From contig CM012954.1 of NCBI GenBank assembly GCA_000181795.3, forward strand, positions 12,637,871 through 12,701,870: 64,000 bases of DNA. Reading direction: 5' to 3'. The translations under genes and the position numbers were made by a program. The notes under the pieces were generated by a model. It ran no database searches and was not told the DNA's origin. It saw only the letters and a list, made by a program, of their open reading frames with translations. Below, piece by piece: positions 13,388 to 26,800 of this stretch (its first letter is position 1; each line of letters starts with the position of its first letter). Origin of the DNA: Trichinella spiralis. Taxonomy: Eukaryota; Nematoda; Enoplea; Trichinellida; Trichinellidae.

Positions 13388-16300
13388 ATGGTCGTCGCAT
13401 CGAAAGATCCTAATTTTGTTAATAAATTGATGGCAGATTTATATGCCGACTTGTTCAGTTTATCGTCTGAATCGAAGAAGAAGAATCCAAACATTAACGA
13501 AGTAAGAATTTTTTTATTGGGGCATTTTTTGTGGAAATTAATCTATCAACTCAGGCGGTAGAAGCTGTTCTTCCAAGGTTGACAAGCATTCGTAAAAGTC
13601 ACGATGAGAAGCCTGATTACAGTATACGTGGTAAATTTTTTAAATAATTAAATTAATTTAAATTAATTATTTAAAATTTAATTAATTGAAGAAGTTAATT
13701 GATTTAATTGTATTTGTCTTAATTAATTTAATTTAAAAAATTTGAAAAAAAAATTAAATCAAAAAGAGTTAATATCGATTTAAAAATTCAACAAAATTGG
13801 GGTCACAGTAAGAAAGAATTTGAAAATTGAATACTGTCGTTTCTTGGTATGTTGCAAAAAATTGTTGTTTCAAGCGTTGATATCAATCAGCGATGCAATA
13901 GTGCGTCCATTGTCGATGGCTTGTGAGACGAAAAATCCTCGACTGGTGCAGATCGCTTTGAGCGCGATGCAGCGGTTGTTGAATTGCAACGGCGCCGGTT
14001 CGTCTGCCATTTCAACAATTGTTTCATCTTTGTGGTTGTTGAGCAGTGTTGAAGTGGAAGAATTGAAAATTTTACAAACGGTCACGTTGTTGGTCACAAG
14101 TGATGACCAAGTGCACGATTCAGAATTGGCCAAGGTGATGATGAGTGAAAAATTAAATTTAAATTACATTTTGTTCATGTTTCAGTGTCTTGTTATATGT
14201 TTTCGGTTTAATTTTGCCAAAGATCCGAACGTGGTCAATACAGCTTCAGCTACAGTTAGACAGCTCGTTTCTCATGTTTTTGATCGAGCTGAAAAGTTGG
14301 ACTTTTCGGGTTTTTATTTAAATTTATTATTTATTTATTCATATATTTATTTTAATGTAAGTCTTTGAAGGCTCAGAAGAGTTGCTTTGTCAGGTGAAAA
14401 GCAATCCGGCAAAGCCACCGCAAAATTGTCCTGCTTCGTTTGGCGATGCAATTATGCTGTTTCAGGTTTGCAGAATTGCAAATTAATTCCTTTGTTCTGG
14501 TGTATAAAGCGAGTTTGAATTTTATTAAGGATCTGTGTCGCTTGGTGAACACTGAAAATCCTTTATGGCTTACTGGCATTTTCGAAATGACCCGTACGCT
14601 TGGTCTTGATTTAATCGAAAAAATTCTCAATGACAATCAACAACTTTTCTCTGAGGTTGTTGAAAAAAATGATTATCATGTTCAAGCGAAATCATTTGCT
14701 TTTATATCTGTTCTAGACAGCCGTATTTACTTTTTTGTTGAAAGAATCCGTTTGTCCGTTGATTATTCGACTGTTTTCATTCAACTTGAAAGGTGTGCCG
14801 ATTGAAGGAGCAAAAGAAAATTTGCATATTGTTGAAAGCGTTCAGGAGAAGCCTTATTTTCCAATCACCGTTCGTCTGTTGCGCTTGGTGGACATTTTGA
14901 ATTGTTCCTATTCCAAAGTGTTAATCACGGAGTGCGAGATTTTTTTATCTCTGATGATCAGGTTCATCGATCAGGACAAATTGCCTTGGCAGCGAATTTT
15001 GGTATTGGAACTCATAGAACGTTTGGTATCCAACTGCGACATGTTGAAGTAATGATAATAATAATAATAATAACGATTGTGATTGTATAATTTTTTGTCG
15101 TTGATTTCATAATAAAAAACTTAAATTTTATTTAGAAGATACTGTACTGCGTATGATATGCAATCTCAGTCGACCAAAGTTATCAAAGAGCTCCTGTCAG
15201 CTATTGGCGAATTCACGCAGACGATATTTCCAGAATTGAGTAGACGCGTCCAGCATGATGACTCGTTCTTGCATGTCGAAGATTCGGTTCCAGACGTTGG
15301 CTTCAACTACGACCATTGTTGGCTTCCATTCGTTTCACTTCCGACGCATAAAATTCACAAATCAAAATTGTAAAATTGAATTTGATGTTGTTTTTTTTTG
15401 TTTTTTAGTTATTTATTTATTTATCATAATACAGTTTGGATATGACAGATAAAGTTGAACCGCCTACAGTGCCTGTTGGTTATTTTTTGAATTTGGCATT
15501 CGAAATTGTGACCGCTTTGGTGAGAACATTGCAAGAGATTTTCGTCACCTCTACCGAAGCTGGTGAGAATGCAGATGTTTTTATTTTTTTTATTTAATTT
15601 TTTTCTGCTGTACAGTGGTGGTCGAGCATATTGTGGAATCGTCTTGGAAATCGCTTTTGTCCGCTTTGGGAATGCTGTTGCAGTGCAGTGTTGGCGAGAA
15701 ATTGAACGAGCCGCTGTTGAAAAGCTTGACGGTGATGATTTCACTGGCGAGTCGAATGGATAAGACGGAATTTTTGGCCGCTTGTTTGTGCATGCTTTGC
15801 GATTGTGTTTCGTCATCATGCCCACAGCACTGTCGTTCCAAGCCAGATAACGCCGACGGCAGTTTTTCTCATCATGATCATACGGTATACGGTATTGTAA
15901 GTACGTGAGAAAGGGCGAAATGTTAGTTATTGGAAATTTCAGTTTGGCGAAAAGAATTTATTAGCTGCTCGTCATTTATTATCATGCTCTTTGGACAGTG
16001 GATCCTATTTTGGCTCGAATTGGATTGTCGTTTTGAAAACATTGCAAGTATGAATTGTCGTTTTTTTTGTCCAATGAATTATCACATTATATTTTCGATT
16101 GGTTTTTTTATTTCATCTGTTGTCATTTTAGAATTTACTCTTGCATCTCAGAATAGTGCCAACAATTACCGACGATCAAGCATCGCTTTTTTTCGACAAC
16201 AATCCCCAGTTGCACCAAAATTCCAAGCCGTTTGTCGTGCACATTGTCGATTTGCAATTAATCGTCAAACTCATTGGCGACCTAGTCCAGAGTACAGAGT

Positions 16301-19300
16301 ACTGAAGCGTTGCTTTGATTTCAAATTTTGTTTCGTTTGGTCTTATTCGAATGCATTTTAATTAATTTCATTTTAAACTATCATTTGCAGACGGTATTCG
16401 ACTTGCTCGTTGTTGAATTTGATGCAATCGTTGCGACATTTGATCAACGAAACGTTGAATTCTTCAATAAATGAAAAAGAATCTTATTTTTTCATCTGGG
16501 TGCTGTTGGAAGTATTTTTGACAAGTACATCCAGGCCGTCGAATATGTGGGAATTGGTCGACTTGGTTATTTATCAAGTATATATTTTTGTTTTATTAAG
16601 CAGAATAATACAATTGTGCGAATGTGTGCAATAATTTTTAGCTTTGCTCTTGTTCGAGAGCATCAGTGCGCGTTTGGGGTTCATTTTCGGTGGGAAAAAT
16701 TTGGAGAACTGAACTAGCTTCTGAAGATGCTATGTTGGATGAGGTGCAAAAGTTTACTTTCTCTTTAATATTAAAACAAAATAAAAAGATTGTTGGTATT
16801 TTATTTTAGGACAGGCGCAGTTGTATGATACATTTGATGATCAGTTCGGGTAATGTGCCTTATGAGGATGTTCGACTGAAATTGTTGGATTGCATTTTGT
16901 GCACTTGGCGTAGTAAAATTAAGTTGAATTATCCGGATGTGTGGTTTCCTCTGCTCACGGCGATAGGAACTTGGTGGTCTGACTGTACCGAGTAAGTCTG
17001 TTGAAGTTGTTTTACATGGTGAAGAAAAACACGATCCGATTTAATAAGTGAAATTTCATATCAACGTCGTCGTCAATGTTCTTCTATCTTGTTGTAGTGA
17101 CAATGTTCTTCGGGTTGCATTTCAAGCACTGAGCACTGTCGACACTGATTATTTGTCCCAATTGGACGAAAAATGCATTCAGCATTTTATGACTATGGCA
17201 ACGAGATTTGGTGAACAAAACAGAGATCCAAATATTAGTCTCAGTGCTGTGGAAATTTTAGTACGTTTTACAAGTGATTTGTGATTTGAATTGATTATTG
17301 TTTTCTATTGAAATTATATTTCCAGTGGACCACGGGTGATTTTTTGTATCGACAGAGTGTACTGTCAGAAGGAGACGAATGTGAGGTGAAATTTCCAGAA
17401 TCTCTGTTTTTGTACTTGTACTCGTGCTTGAGTAAGTTGTGCACTGACCCGAGACCTCCGGTGCGGAAAAGCGCCTGCCAAGCGTTGTTCAGTGCTCTGG
17501 TGTCGCATGGTGTACGTTTGAACGCAAACATTTGGGAAATTATTTTTTGGGAAGTACGTTAAAAATGCCATTGGTAGTTTTCTGTTATTATTTTTTCAGA
17601 TCTCCTCTTTTTCAGGTACTTTTTCCACTGTTGGACAAAGTTTGCCAGTTTCACATCAGAGCTTCGACCACAAAAGATGATTGCAGTGTAATCGGCGGTA
17701 CCAACATTGCCGTCCATCATTCCCGAGATACGGAAAGTAAACAGTGGGCAGAAACTGTCGTCCAAACGCTCAATGGAATTGTGAAATTATTTTCCAGCAA
17801 CGTGCCCATATTTTTGTCTATCAAGCAGGGTAAGAACAAAATTTTATTTCAAAATTTTTTTAAAATGTAGATTTAATATGCAAATTATATACTTGTGTAT
17901 ATATTATTATTATTATTATTATATTCAAGGTGGTTTTTACAATTCTTTTACCGTATTGTTGAATTCTATCGAAACGCTCGCAATACAAGGCAACGACGAA
18001 GTTTGCGTTGCCGCTATGAGAAATTTCGTTGACGTGATGCAGTCCAAGCCGTTGATTGAAGTCTTCAGACAATTTGACGCTAACAACAAATCGATTGATC
18101 CAAAGAGTAAATTTCATCATCTTCTGTTTGAGGTGAACTTTATAATTTTTTTTTCTTCATTTGCACATTTTTAAGAAACGTTTTATGGTTTTTTTTGATC
18201 CTTTTGAAACTTGATGCTTGGTTTATTCTATTGTATTGTATTGTATGCAACGTTTTGAGATGAATTTTCATTTTTTTCAGGCTTGGAAAAAAGTTGGCAT
18301 CAATGCAACAGCCGAAATTTTAACATTGAAAGATTCTGACGAGTGTGAAAAATTGTGCCGTATACGTCCGGTTTCTTTCGTTCATCATTTGCTCAGCATT
18401 TTCGTGCCTCTGTTCAACTTGGCTGTTGCTGGTAGCTTGTCTGACGGTGACGTTCGTCGGATGGTGGATATTTTGAAAGGCAGTGTTCTGTTGGAAACAC
18501 TGGCCGACAAAACTTTGCTACTTTTTTCGCCAAATTCATCATCATCCGCACTGCTGTCACGTGGTCAAGATTTGGTGCGTGGTTGTTTCGAAGAAATTGT
18601 CAAAGTTTGTCAACTTTTACATATTGGATGGAATATGCAAATTTTCTAATTCATTAATTTTCATTTTGATATAGTATATATTCAGTGCGGAAAAGTCTTC
18701 GTCGGTGTATATATCTTGTTTTTTTGACACTGCGTTGCAGTTTGTGCAGTACGCTTATGATCCTCCAGTGTGTTTGAAAGGAATGATGACCAAAGGCGCC
18801 AAAGTTGTCGGGGTGAGAGGCATTTGTGCTGTTGATGAGGGCAAAATTTGCCAAATTCTTGTTCCTGTTCCAGAATGAACAAGTAGCCATGGCTTTTTGT
18901 CCATTTTCTGAAATTATGTTGCAAATGTCCGTTTCAACTTACGTGAAACTTGCCAAATGGCCTGTCGTAATTAGCCAAGGTATTGCACAGAAAATACTGC
19001 ACGTAAGTAGTGATTTTTTTTTTCGATTTTCACACTTGACCAAAATTTTTTTTTAATAATTCAAGAAAAACGTGAAAATTTGTATTGAAGTAAAATTTGC
19101 GTATTTATTTTTTTGTTTTTTAGACACTGTCAACTCCTCTGAATATGAAAAGAAAATGTCCAGCAAACAGAACTTGGTACGCTTGTGTGAATGAACTGAT
19201 TCGCATCATGCATGCCACAGTACCACTAGCTTATACAAATCGGGACGGTATGAGAAGTTTTGCACAGAATGGATGAAAATTATTCGCTTGCATTTTTCAG

Positions 19301-20507
19301 ATGAACAATTGAAATTGGTGTGGCCAGAAATGTTGGACTGTATCCAAAACTACCTTTTCGTAGAACAGTAATAATAATAATTAATTGTTAATCTTTGCAA
19401 CTCTGTGTTTTTTCAGTTGTGAGAATTATTTTTATTTAGCGTGAAGCCGAAAACACGCGAAGAAAGCATGCAGGAAGAACTTTTAGCCTGCGACGTAATT
19501 GACAACAAAGTGGTAGCATTTTTTAATTTGTTGATTCATGGGTATAATTGTTCAGATAATCGAAGCGATCAAGACTGACGTATTACCGATGACGGAATAT
19601 CTACCGGAACAGTTTGTGAAGCAGCTCATGAACGTTCTCTGTCAAGGTTGTGTTCGGCGTACTGAATCTTGTGATTCTTTATGTAAGCTTTTTTTTCTTT
19701 TTTATGTGTTATCTTCTTTTCTTATCATGTTAATAATCAGTAAACGTTTTGTTTAATCTCATTACTTTAAGGCTGCACAGTTTTTTAACAGAATTTTTTA
19801 TTGTAATCATTGTAATGCAATGGGGCAAGTTAAAATGGGATTCTGAAAAAAAAATATTTATATATAATTTGAAATATTTATTTGATGATTGATAGGCGAT
19901 GGAGTGCACAGTCACAGAGGACTAGAGCTACAGGCAATCTGCTTTGACGCTTTGCTGAGCACATTGTGTCATCCGTTGGCCGAACATGGTCATCAACATC
20001 AACAACAACAGTCATCATTGACTAGAGGTAATGGCCCTTCGTCAGCATTGCAGCAGCAAAGCGGTAGTCATCACAAGTTGGCTTCGGTGAATTGTGCACT
20101 GAATGCGTTGTTCAGTCGTTGCAAACAAGTACTGACGGAATATCCTGAACGGGAACGTATGATGCGACATGCCGGTGTGCCACGCGAGCAAGTGATCGAG
20201 ATGGTCCAAGTGCTGAGCACCATAACTAACATGATTGGTTGTTTTCAGTAGGAATTTTTTTCATTGATCATATTCAATAAACAAGTTCAATAAGTTGAAA
20301 AATCTCTCTTCTAGACGTCAGCCGGACAATTGGGAATATTTGAAAGATGTCATTGAACAAGTTGGTCAGCTTTATTCACATTTGGTCGACTGTATTGTGT
20401 GCAAAGAAGAGGATGTACAAAAGGCGCTGATGCAAGCTTTGAAAGCGTATCGTTTTTTTGTTGAATCGAAGCCTTTCTTGGAAAATGGAACCAGGGAACA
20501 AGTGTGA
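13388..20507 (+). CDS. mon-2: MON2 / Ysl2 family Arf-GEF-like trafficking regulator
   Basis: Large HEAT-repeat protein related to BIG/Sec7 Arf-GEFs but lacking a Sec7 domain. It acts at the trans-Golgi and endosomes with Dopey and Arl1. I traced 28 coding exons; phases close and give 1614 residues (human 1717). Exons: 13388-13501, 13555-13630, 13875-14134, 14186-14309, 14371-14465, 14530-14655, 14717-15048, 15136-15369, 15435-15562, 15616-15896, 15943-16047, 16132-16298, 16391-16577, 16642-16743, 16810-16991, 17098-17260, 17326-17553, 17616-17829, 17930-18132, 18281-18604, 18675-18812, 18874-19002, 19124-19247, 19301-19367, 19440-19509, 19556-19682, 19896-20247, 20315-20507. Conserved landmarks are FLLKESVCPL, EKPYFPITVRLLRLV, LVTECEIFLSL-like ITECEIFLSLMI, CTDPRPPVRKSACQALFS and HHSRDTESKQWAETV. 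A His/Gln-rich insert (HGHQHQQQQ) lies in exon 27. The least certain junctions are exon 6-7 and exon 12-13. Confidence 0.93.
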
Positions 20508-20839
20508 AGTGAAGAACCACCAATGAGAAAAACGAAAACTGATTAACAACAAACAAACAACTTTCATTTTACAATGGCGGTGATTTGAAATACAACCTTT
20601 TCCTATTATTCATTATCTGCATCTACAAATGGAGAGATGGATAAATAGAATGAGAATACAAGCAACAAATAGGAGGAGATATGTGTGTGTGTGTTCGTCA
20701 TCTTCTTCTTTTTGCTGCTTGTATCTTGTTTTTCATTTTGTGTATTGCTTTGTTGTTTTGTTGTTGCTCTTTGTTTAAAATTGATCGGTTTTGTTGTATT
20801 ATTTTTCTTTTATTACTTTTCTAATCAGGAGAGAAGAAG
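20508..20839. other. Convergent 3' region (MON2 / TRPM)
   Basis: 332 bases between the MON2 stop and the TRPM stop. It contains a (TG)n tract near 20681-20692 and T-rich sequence. No canonical plus-strand AATAAA was spotted for MON2. Confidence 0.55.
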
Positions 20840-23800
20840 CTAAACACGGGCGGTGGTCGAACTGTGAGTCTGGTCATCACTGCCACCGTCATTAGCCGAT
20901 CGAACGTTTATAATTAGTGAATTTCCTCGACGTGGCGGAAATTGTCGTTCAGGAGACCCACGTTGACTGCTTGAAGGACTGATGCCGAAAGCCATTTCTG
21001 TTTGCCAGCGAGCATTGTGACGACGCAGACGTGGACCTGGCGTCTGGCTGTGACAAGAAGATTTCGCGCATGCTCTGGCACTGCTGACATCCTCCGTGGA
21101 TACTGTAAGTCGTTCTGCATTCGGCGATGCGCTAGCATTGGAACTGGTCGAAGGCGGCTGAACTTGGAACACAAATTCCGGCATCACTTTCGCAATTAGC
21201 TGTTCAATCAACGCTAGCCGTCCGTTGTACTGGTCCAATCGTTCTTGCAACTTTCGAATGTGTTCGTTGGTTGCCGATATTCTGAAAAATTGAAAGCAAT
21301 TGTGTATTATTATTTTTTTTGTTCATTTCATCAATTTTTTAAAATTATTATTATTACTTGTCCGTGAGATCGTGCAAAGCTGCCTTCGGTGTGGAACTCA
21401 TCTCTTGCCGTCTACGTTCGAATAACTCTTCCATGCACTGGTTTTCAAAGTCGTGCACTTTTGCCACGTCGGACTCGTTGAGGAACAATTCTGAAATACG
21501 TACAGCTTTTAATTGTTTATTCCTCTATTCAGCATTGTTTCACTTTGTAACAGATGTTCAACAATGGTGGTGCATTGTTTTTCTCTCCTTCTTTCTCTTC
21601 TCCTTTTAATTATTACAAAATAAATATGAAAAAAAATATATAGATAGATATAAGTAAGCACTTGTCAAACAAGCTACATACGACAATGTATTTGTCATTT
21701 TGAAATACTTTATCACCCTGTGGATAGATAATATGCTTTGTTGAATGAAAAGCTAACCACTTTTGTTTTGAAATTTTAGAAGAAGTTCATGCCACTGAAG
21801 TGGAGATTTTTAAATTATCTTCTTTATGTGAGGTAATGTATTGTTTTCTATATTAATTTTGAATAATTAGGGTTATTTTTCGAAATGATTAATGTTCTAA
21901 AAATTTAGTGAAAATTATCATCACTTGACTGCTGTTTTCAATAAGTTGTCCAAGCAGCTGTGATCAATAATGGAATGAACAAAAGCGGACATTGTACATA
22001 AAGTAATTTTTCACCTATGTCATGGGCTATAAAACTGAACATCGAAAACCTACGTCTTGATTCCCCGTAAGAAGAAGATGTGGTCACATTTGGAAAGAGA
22101 AAGTCACTTACTGAGGGACATGTCGGTACGGTGAGCTTTGCTGCGTCGTCTGCACAAAAACTGAGCCAGCAAATAGAGGTGGACAATTATAACAAACGGT
22201 GGAGGCAAAAATGGTTGCTTTTCATAGTCCATCACTTGTTCAAATTTCTGAAATCTCCATATCAAATGTGAATGGGCGCTAATTGTGACGAAGACGAAGC
22301 TGAAACAAAGAATGCAAGTTGTGCATCATAAGATCACGTTTTTGTTGGCGGTGATTTTAATGATCACTTGAAATCGCTTACTTGAAGGCTGCAATCATCA
22401 TGTTGAGGAAGACGATGATGGACAGCAGCAGATAAACGGTCATGAAAAGTGGTGAAAGCCAATAGAAGAAGACACAGTTTTCATTCTCATCTCCGCATGT
22501 GTCGATCTCGTCCGCGTATACTTCACCGTAAAGCATGAAATACGGTTTGTAAACTATATCACGTATCAATTTCCAATCCCATTCTTCGTTTGGAAAAGTG
22601 AGCGACTGTCGAAATACGCCAAATGAAATGAGCAGTACAAACAATATAGTGCACAGTAGCACCATTTTTGACACCTTTAAAATGAAGAAATTTGCCAGTG
22701 CTATTAGCTAACATAAAATATCATAATTCCAACATCTTACCATCTTCCCGTATATGGTTATGTAAGGTCCAAGTTTGGAACTGACCGTCAACACGGTCAA
22801 CATGCGAAGGTAGTAAAAAACGATTATGCATTTTAGGATCACTCTGCCAAGGTCCAACGTATTTGAATGAACACGAAGACCAAAGCCAATGAAGAAAATC
22901 AAACTGGCAAATAGACTAGCTCGATCCCACTGCCTACGAGAATAGACTGTCCATTTTGAACGTAAATCTTTGGCATCAACCATCAGCAGCTGAGCAAGTA
23001 AGTGAAAAAGAAAAAAAAATAAGTATATTTTTCATTGATTCGTTTTCTTAGCACATATGTGCAGTTAGTAAGTAATTAGTAGTAGTAGTAGTACCTTACG
23101 AATGAGTTCGGTAAAAAATCCAACAACGAACATCAAGATGTAATATTCTGCCCACGAAGGCTCTTTAGTTGGTTTCACCAGCACAATGCATGTGAACAGG
23201 GCAAGAAAGAAAAGATAACCAAGCTTAAATTCAAACAACATGCAGTGTAAAATTCAACTTTTTCCAAATTTACAATCAATCAACCTTACCGTCCACGACC
23301 AAAATGCAGTAATTGGTGCTGCATAAAATTCACGAATTTTCTTACTCACGGATAAATTCTGTCGACTGAAATATGTCCGGTTAAGTTTTGATTTATTTAA
23401 ATAAATTAAATAAATGAAATATTCATTCAATTAATATAATTTAATATAGTATATACCCTCACTCATGGATCATGTCATTGAAAAGATAGAATTATTCTCT
23501 AAAAATTTGACATCACGAGTTGTTCAATTTATTACCTTAAAGTTTCTCAAATTTAAAATCGCCAACAACGGCGAACACAGATAATAAACAAAAGATCTAG
23601 TGGATTAGATTAGATTAGATTAGTTAAATAATCTGTTCCATAACTTACTTCAGATTGGCTAATTTTAGACTGTAAAGAGCAGTGCCACGTGGAGACAGAT
23701 TCGGCATGGATGATGCGGCATCGTTTAGAAATTCCAATGGATCATTAGTCGGTGAAATTTTTGCAAAATAGCCATTCTGAAGCGTTGTACTTCGGTGCTT

Positions 23801-26800
23801 TTTTTGTAGCTGTTCTGCCTGTTTGATTATAGAAGAAACGTGTAGCGATGAAGAGTTATAAATAATTTTCCAATTACCGACTGCATGTCAGGATAATGCA
23901 GCGACGGAATGTAATGGGACACTTTGCGCTTTCGCTTCATCGGTGAGCGTGGTGCATTTTCAGTTTGCTGTTCGAAATTGTTTTCTGTCTCTTCACCCAG
24001 GACAACTGCACAACAAGCATCATCTTCGCTGTCAGAGTCGGAAGATTCAGAATCGGATGTCATCTCACCAACGTCACAATGTTCTGAAGAGAAAAACAAT
24101 GAAAAAAAGCAAGCTTTCTTTATACAGGCAGGTATCATTATTGTTATATATATTGTTTTGGGCGGGGGGGGCAACATTTCTGCGCGAACTTTTTTTTACC
24201 TTGGTATTCAGCTGCTGTTTGGGCTTGAAGGAGAAGTTCTTCTTTCGTTTTGAAAGGAATTGTAAAAATCAGAGGCGGTACAAGTACGCCAAGCAAAACT
24301 TTTATGTTGACATTTTTCCGGATCCGCATCCCGCCCAACCACAAATCGGCTAGCAATAGCTGACAGGAAGGATGCGCGATGAATTCTTTGTTGTTCGCCA
24401 GAGCTGCCAACGAGATGCAGTTCTTTTTACCCCAATTTTTCAGCTCGTACGTCAAAAGTTGCATAGTGTTGAAATCGTCATTTCTGTAGCACTGATCGAG
24501 CAGTTCACAGGACAGCTTGCGAAATTCCCTGAAACAAATTCGCGAAATTTACTCAAAGCCAAAAGCAAACAAAGTCGTCGAAATTACTCTGCGTTGCTTC
24601 TCAAGCTGTCACAAATTTCCATCTCCAATGCGTCATCTTTTGCCTCCTTTGCCATGGCTTTGAATAATTTATGACCAATCAATGCCTAAATTAAGCTCCA
24701 CATCAGCTTACGCCAACAATTGACAAACAAACTATATTTTTTTAGTTTTCTGATTCATTTTTTGCTAATTTTATAATATCAAATTAAAAAATTAACTGAT
24801 AAGTGGAATGGAATGCATATTTATTTCAATGTGATAAAAAGGAAACCTTTGCAAGAAGTTCATCTCCATTTTGCCACATTGATAATGCCATTTCCAGTCG
24901 ATTCGTTAATACTGCCCAAATGAAGAGATCATGGAAAGGGTTTTGAAAAAAATAAGAACCAACTTTAACAGGACCTGTAAAAAAATTGTAATGGTTTTCA
25001 AACCGTTATTCTGTGATCACATTTTACTACTCACTGTTTTCTTTTTGGTCATTTCCATTAGGTTTCGGTGCATCCTTACCCGGATGCTGTGGCAAATGTG
25101 TCCAATCACCCTGTTTGATAATAGAAAGTTACATTCGAAATGGCGTTTCAAATTATTATTAACTTACTCGAACATATTGTTTGTATTTCAAACGAAATTC
25201 TCTTCGGCGGTAATTAGCCCGAAAGCCTCCCCCTACTAGCGTTTCTATGAGCAAACCAATATCAGGCAAGCGAAAGTATTTGCAACGGTCGCCTTCCTTT
25301 GCCACATCTTGCATCAATGCAGCAAGTGTATTGGGAGGACCTTTGTCCTGAAACGATTTATCATTAATAGAAGATCATTTCTACTTTCTGTAAAATAATA
25401 TATAATCACTGTATTGTAGAGTTCTTCGAGACGGTCTGGCGTCAAAAAAGCATCGACAGCAACTCCATGCTGTAGCAACAATTTCACGAAATCCGTATGA
25501 TCGTACATCAGTGCTTGCATCATTACCGAATGCAAAGCACTTTCTTCCCAATCGCCTCCACGTTCCAATATTTCACGAAGCATATCTTCACGATTCCAGG
25601 TAAGCAGCAAACTTAGTCTGTCGATAGATGTTGAATTTCTGCCTGTCAGCAACGCGTTCAAAATTTTACAATCCAATTGTTGATCATCATTCTGCACTGA
25701 CATTCCATCGAATACAGTTAACTATAATCAAGCGGAAATATAATAGATTCCTTTCGCCTAAGAAATTAGAACAACATTTTCAAATAAGCTCATGGAAACT
25801 TGACTACGGTTAATGAGGAGGCTGTTGTGAAAAATTATCTTCCCATTAAGAATGCAGTGAACAACTTTTATTATTTGAAATATGATGTAATGAAATGTAA
25901 AAAATTATTATTAGCGTGTTTACATGTTTGTTATCTGCAAGTCATTGGGAGTGCACATTAACTGAATTTTTGAACGTTCTATCTCAAATGCAGTTTTAAT
26001 TATGAATAATTAATTATCAAACACAAAACAGTGGCACAATTATTATTATTATAACAGTAGAATATGTGAGATTTGTAATTACCAAATTACGGTGTTCTAG
26101 GCAGGCGACCAAACATGATGCCCACCATGTGATTTCTCCTTTCTCCAAGTCTAATTTCTCTTTTATTTTGTCGCATAGCAGTTTTTTCAAATTTTCATCT
26201 TTCAGTCTGAAAAAATACATATAATGAAATTAGAAGGAAAAGAATAAGGAAAACGATTTTCTATGAAATGTTTTGAAGTGGTGATTATTTGAAATAGAAA
26301 ATGAATGGAAGTAAGAAATTTTGTTCAAACTATTCTGCTTGATTTTCCACTAACAAAGAAATCTGCTGATTGAATTAATAATGAATGAATGACACGAGAA
26401 CGTGTATTGCAATCTGTTCCCTTTAGGAAACGAGCACTGAATGCTTTGCCTCTGCGCATTTTGCAGAAATGTTGGAGCATCTTGTTGGCAATCACATTTG
26501 CTTTACGTATACCTCACATAGATATATAGATAACTGATTCAAAATTAAATTCAACATTTGTCTATCAGCGAACATGACACTCAATAATAGTTATAACGTG
26601 TTTTGTTCGATAGAATTTCGAAATTCCTCTTACTCGTATTCATAAAGGAATTTTTTTCATTCACTTACGCCCCAAATAGTTCATATGTATAGATTTCTGC
26701 AAAATGATAGTCGCTTCAAAAATTTTCAATACATTTATATATAATAACTGTGAGTGGACGGGCATTTTACTTGCTACCAGAGTTGTGTATCTCTTTTCTC

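Noticed and set aside
20914-21199. Open frames on both strands near the TRPM 3' end
   Set aside because: Shadows of the terminal TRPM exon, whose phase and coiled-coil sequence define the true frame.
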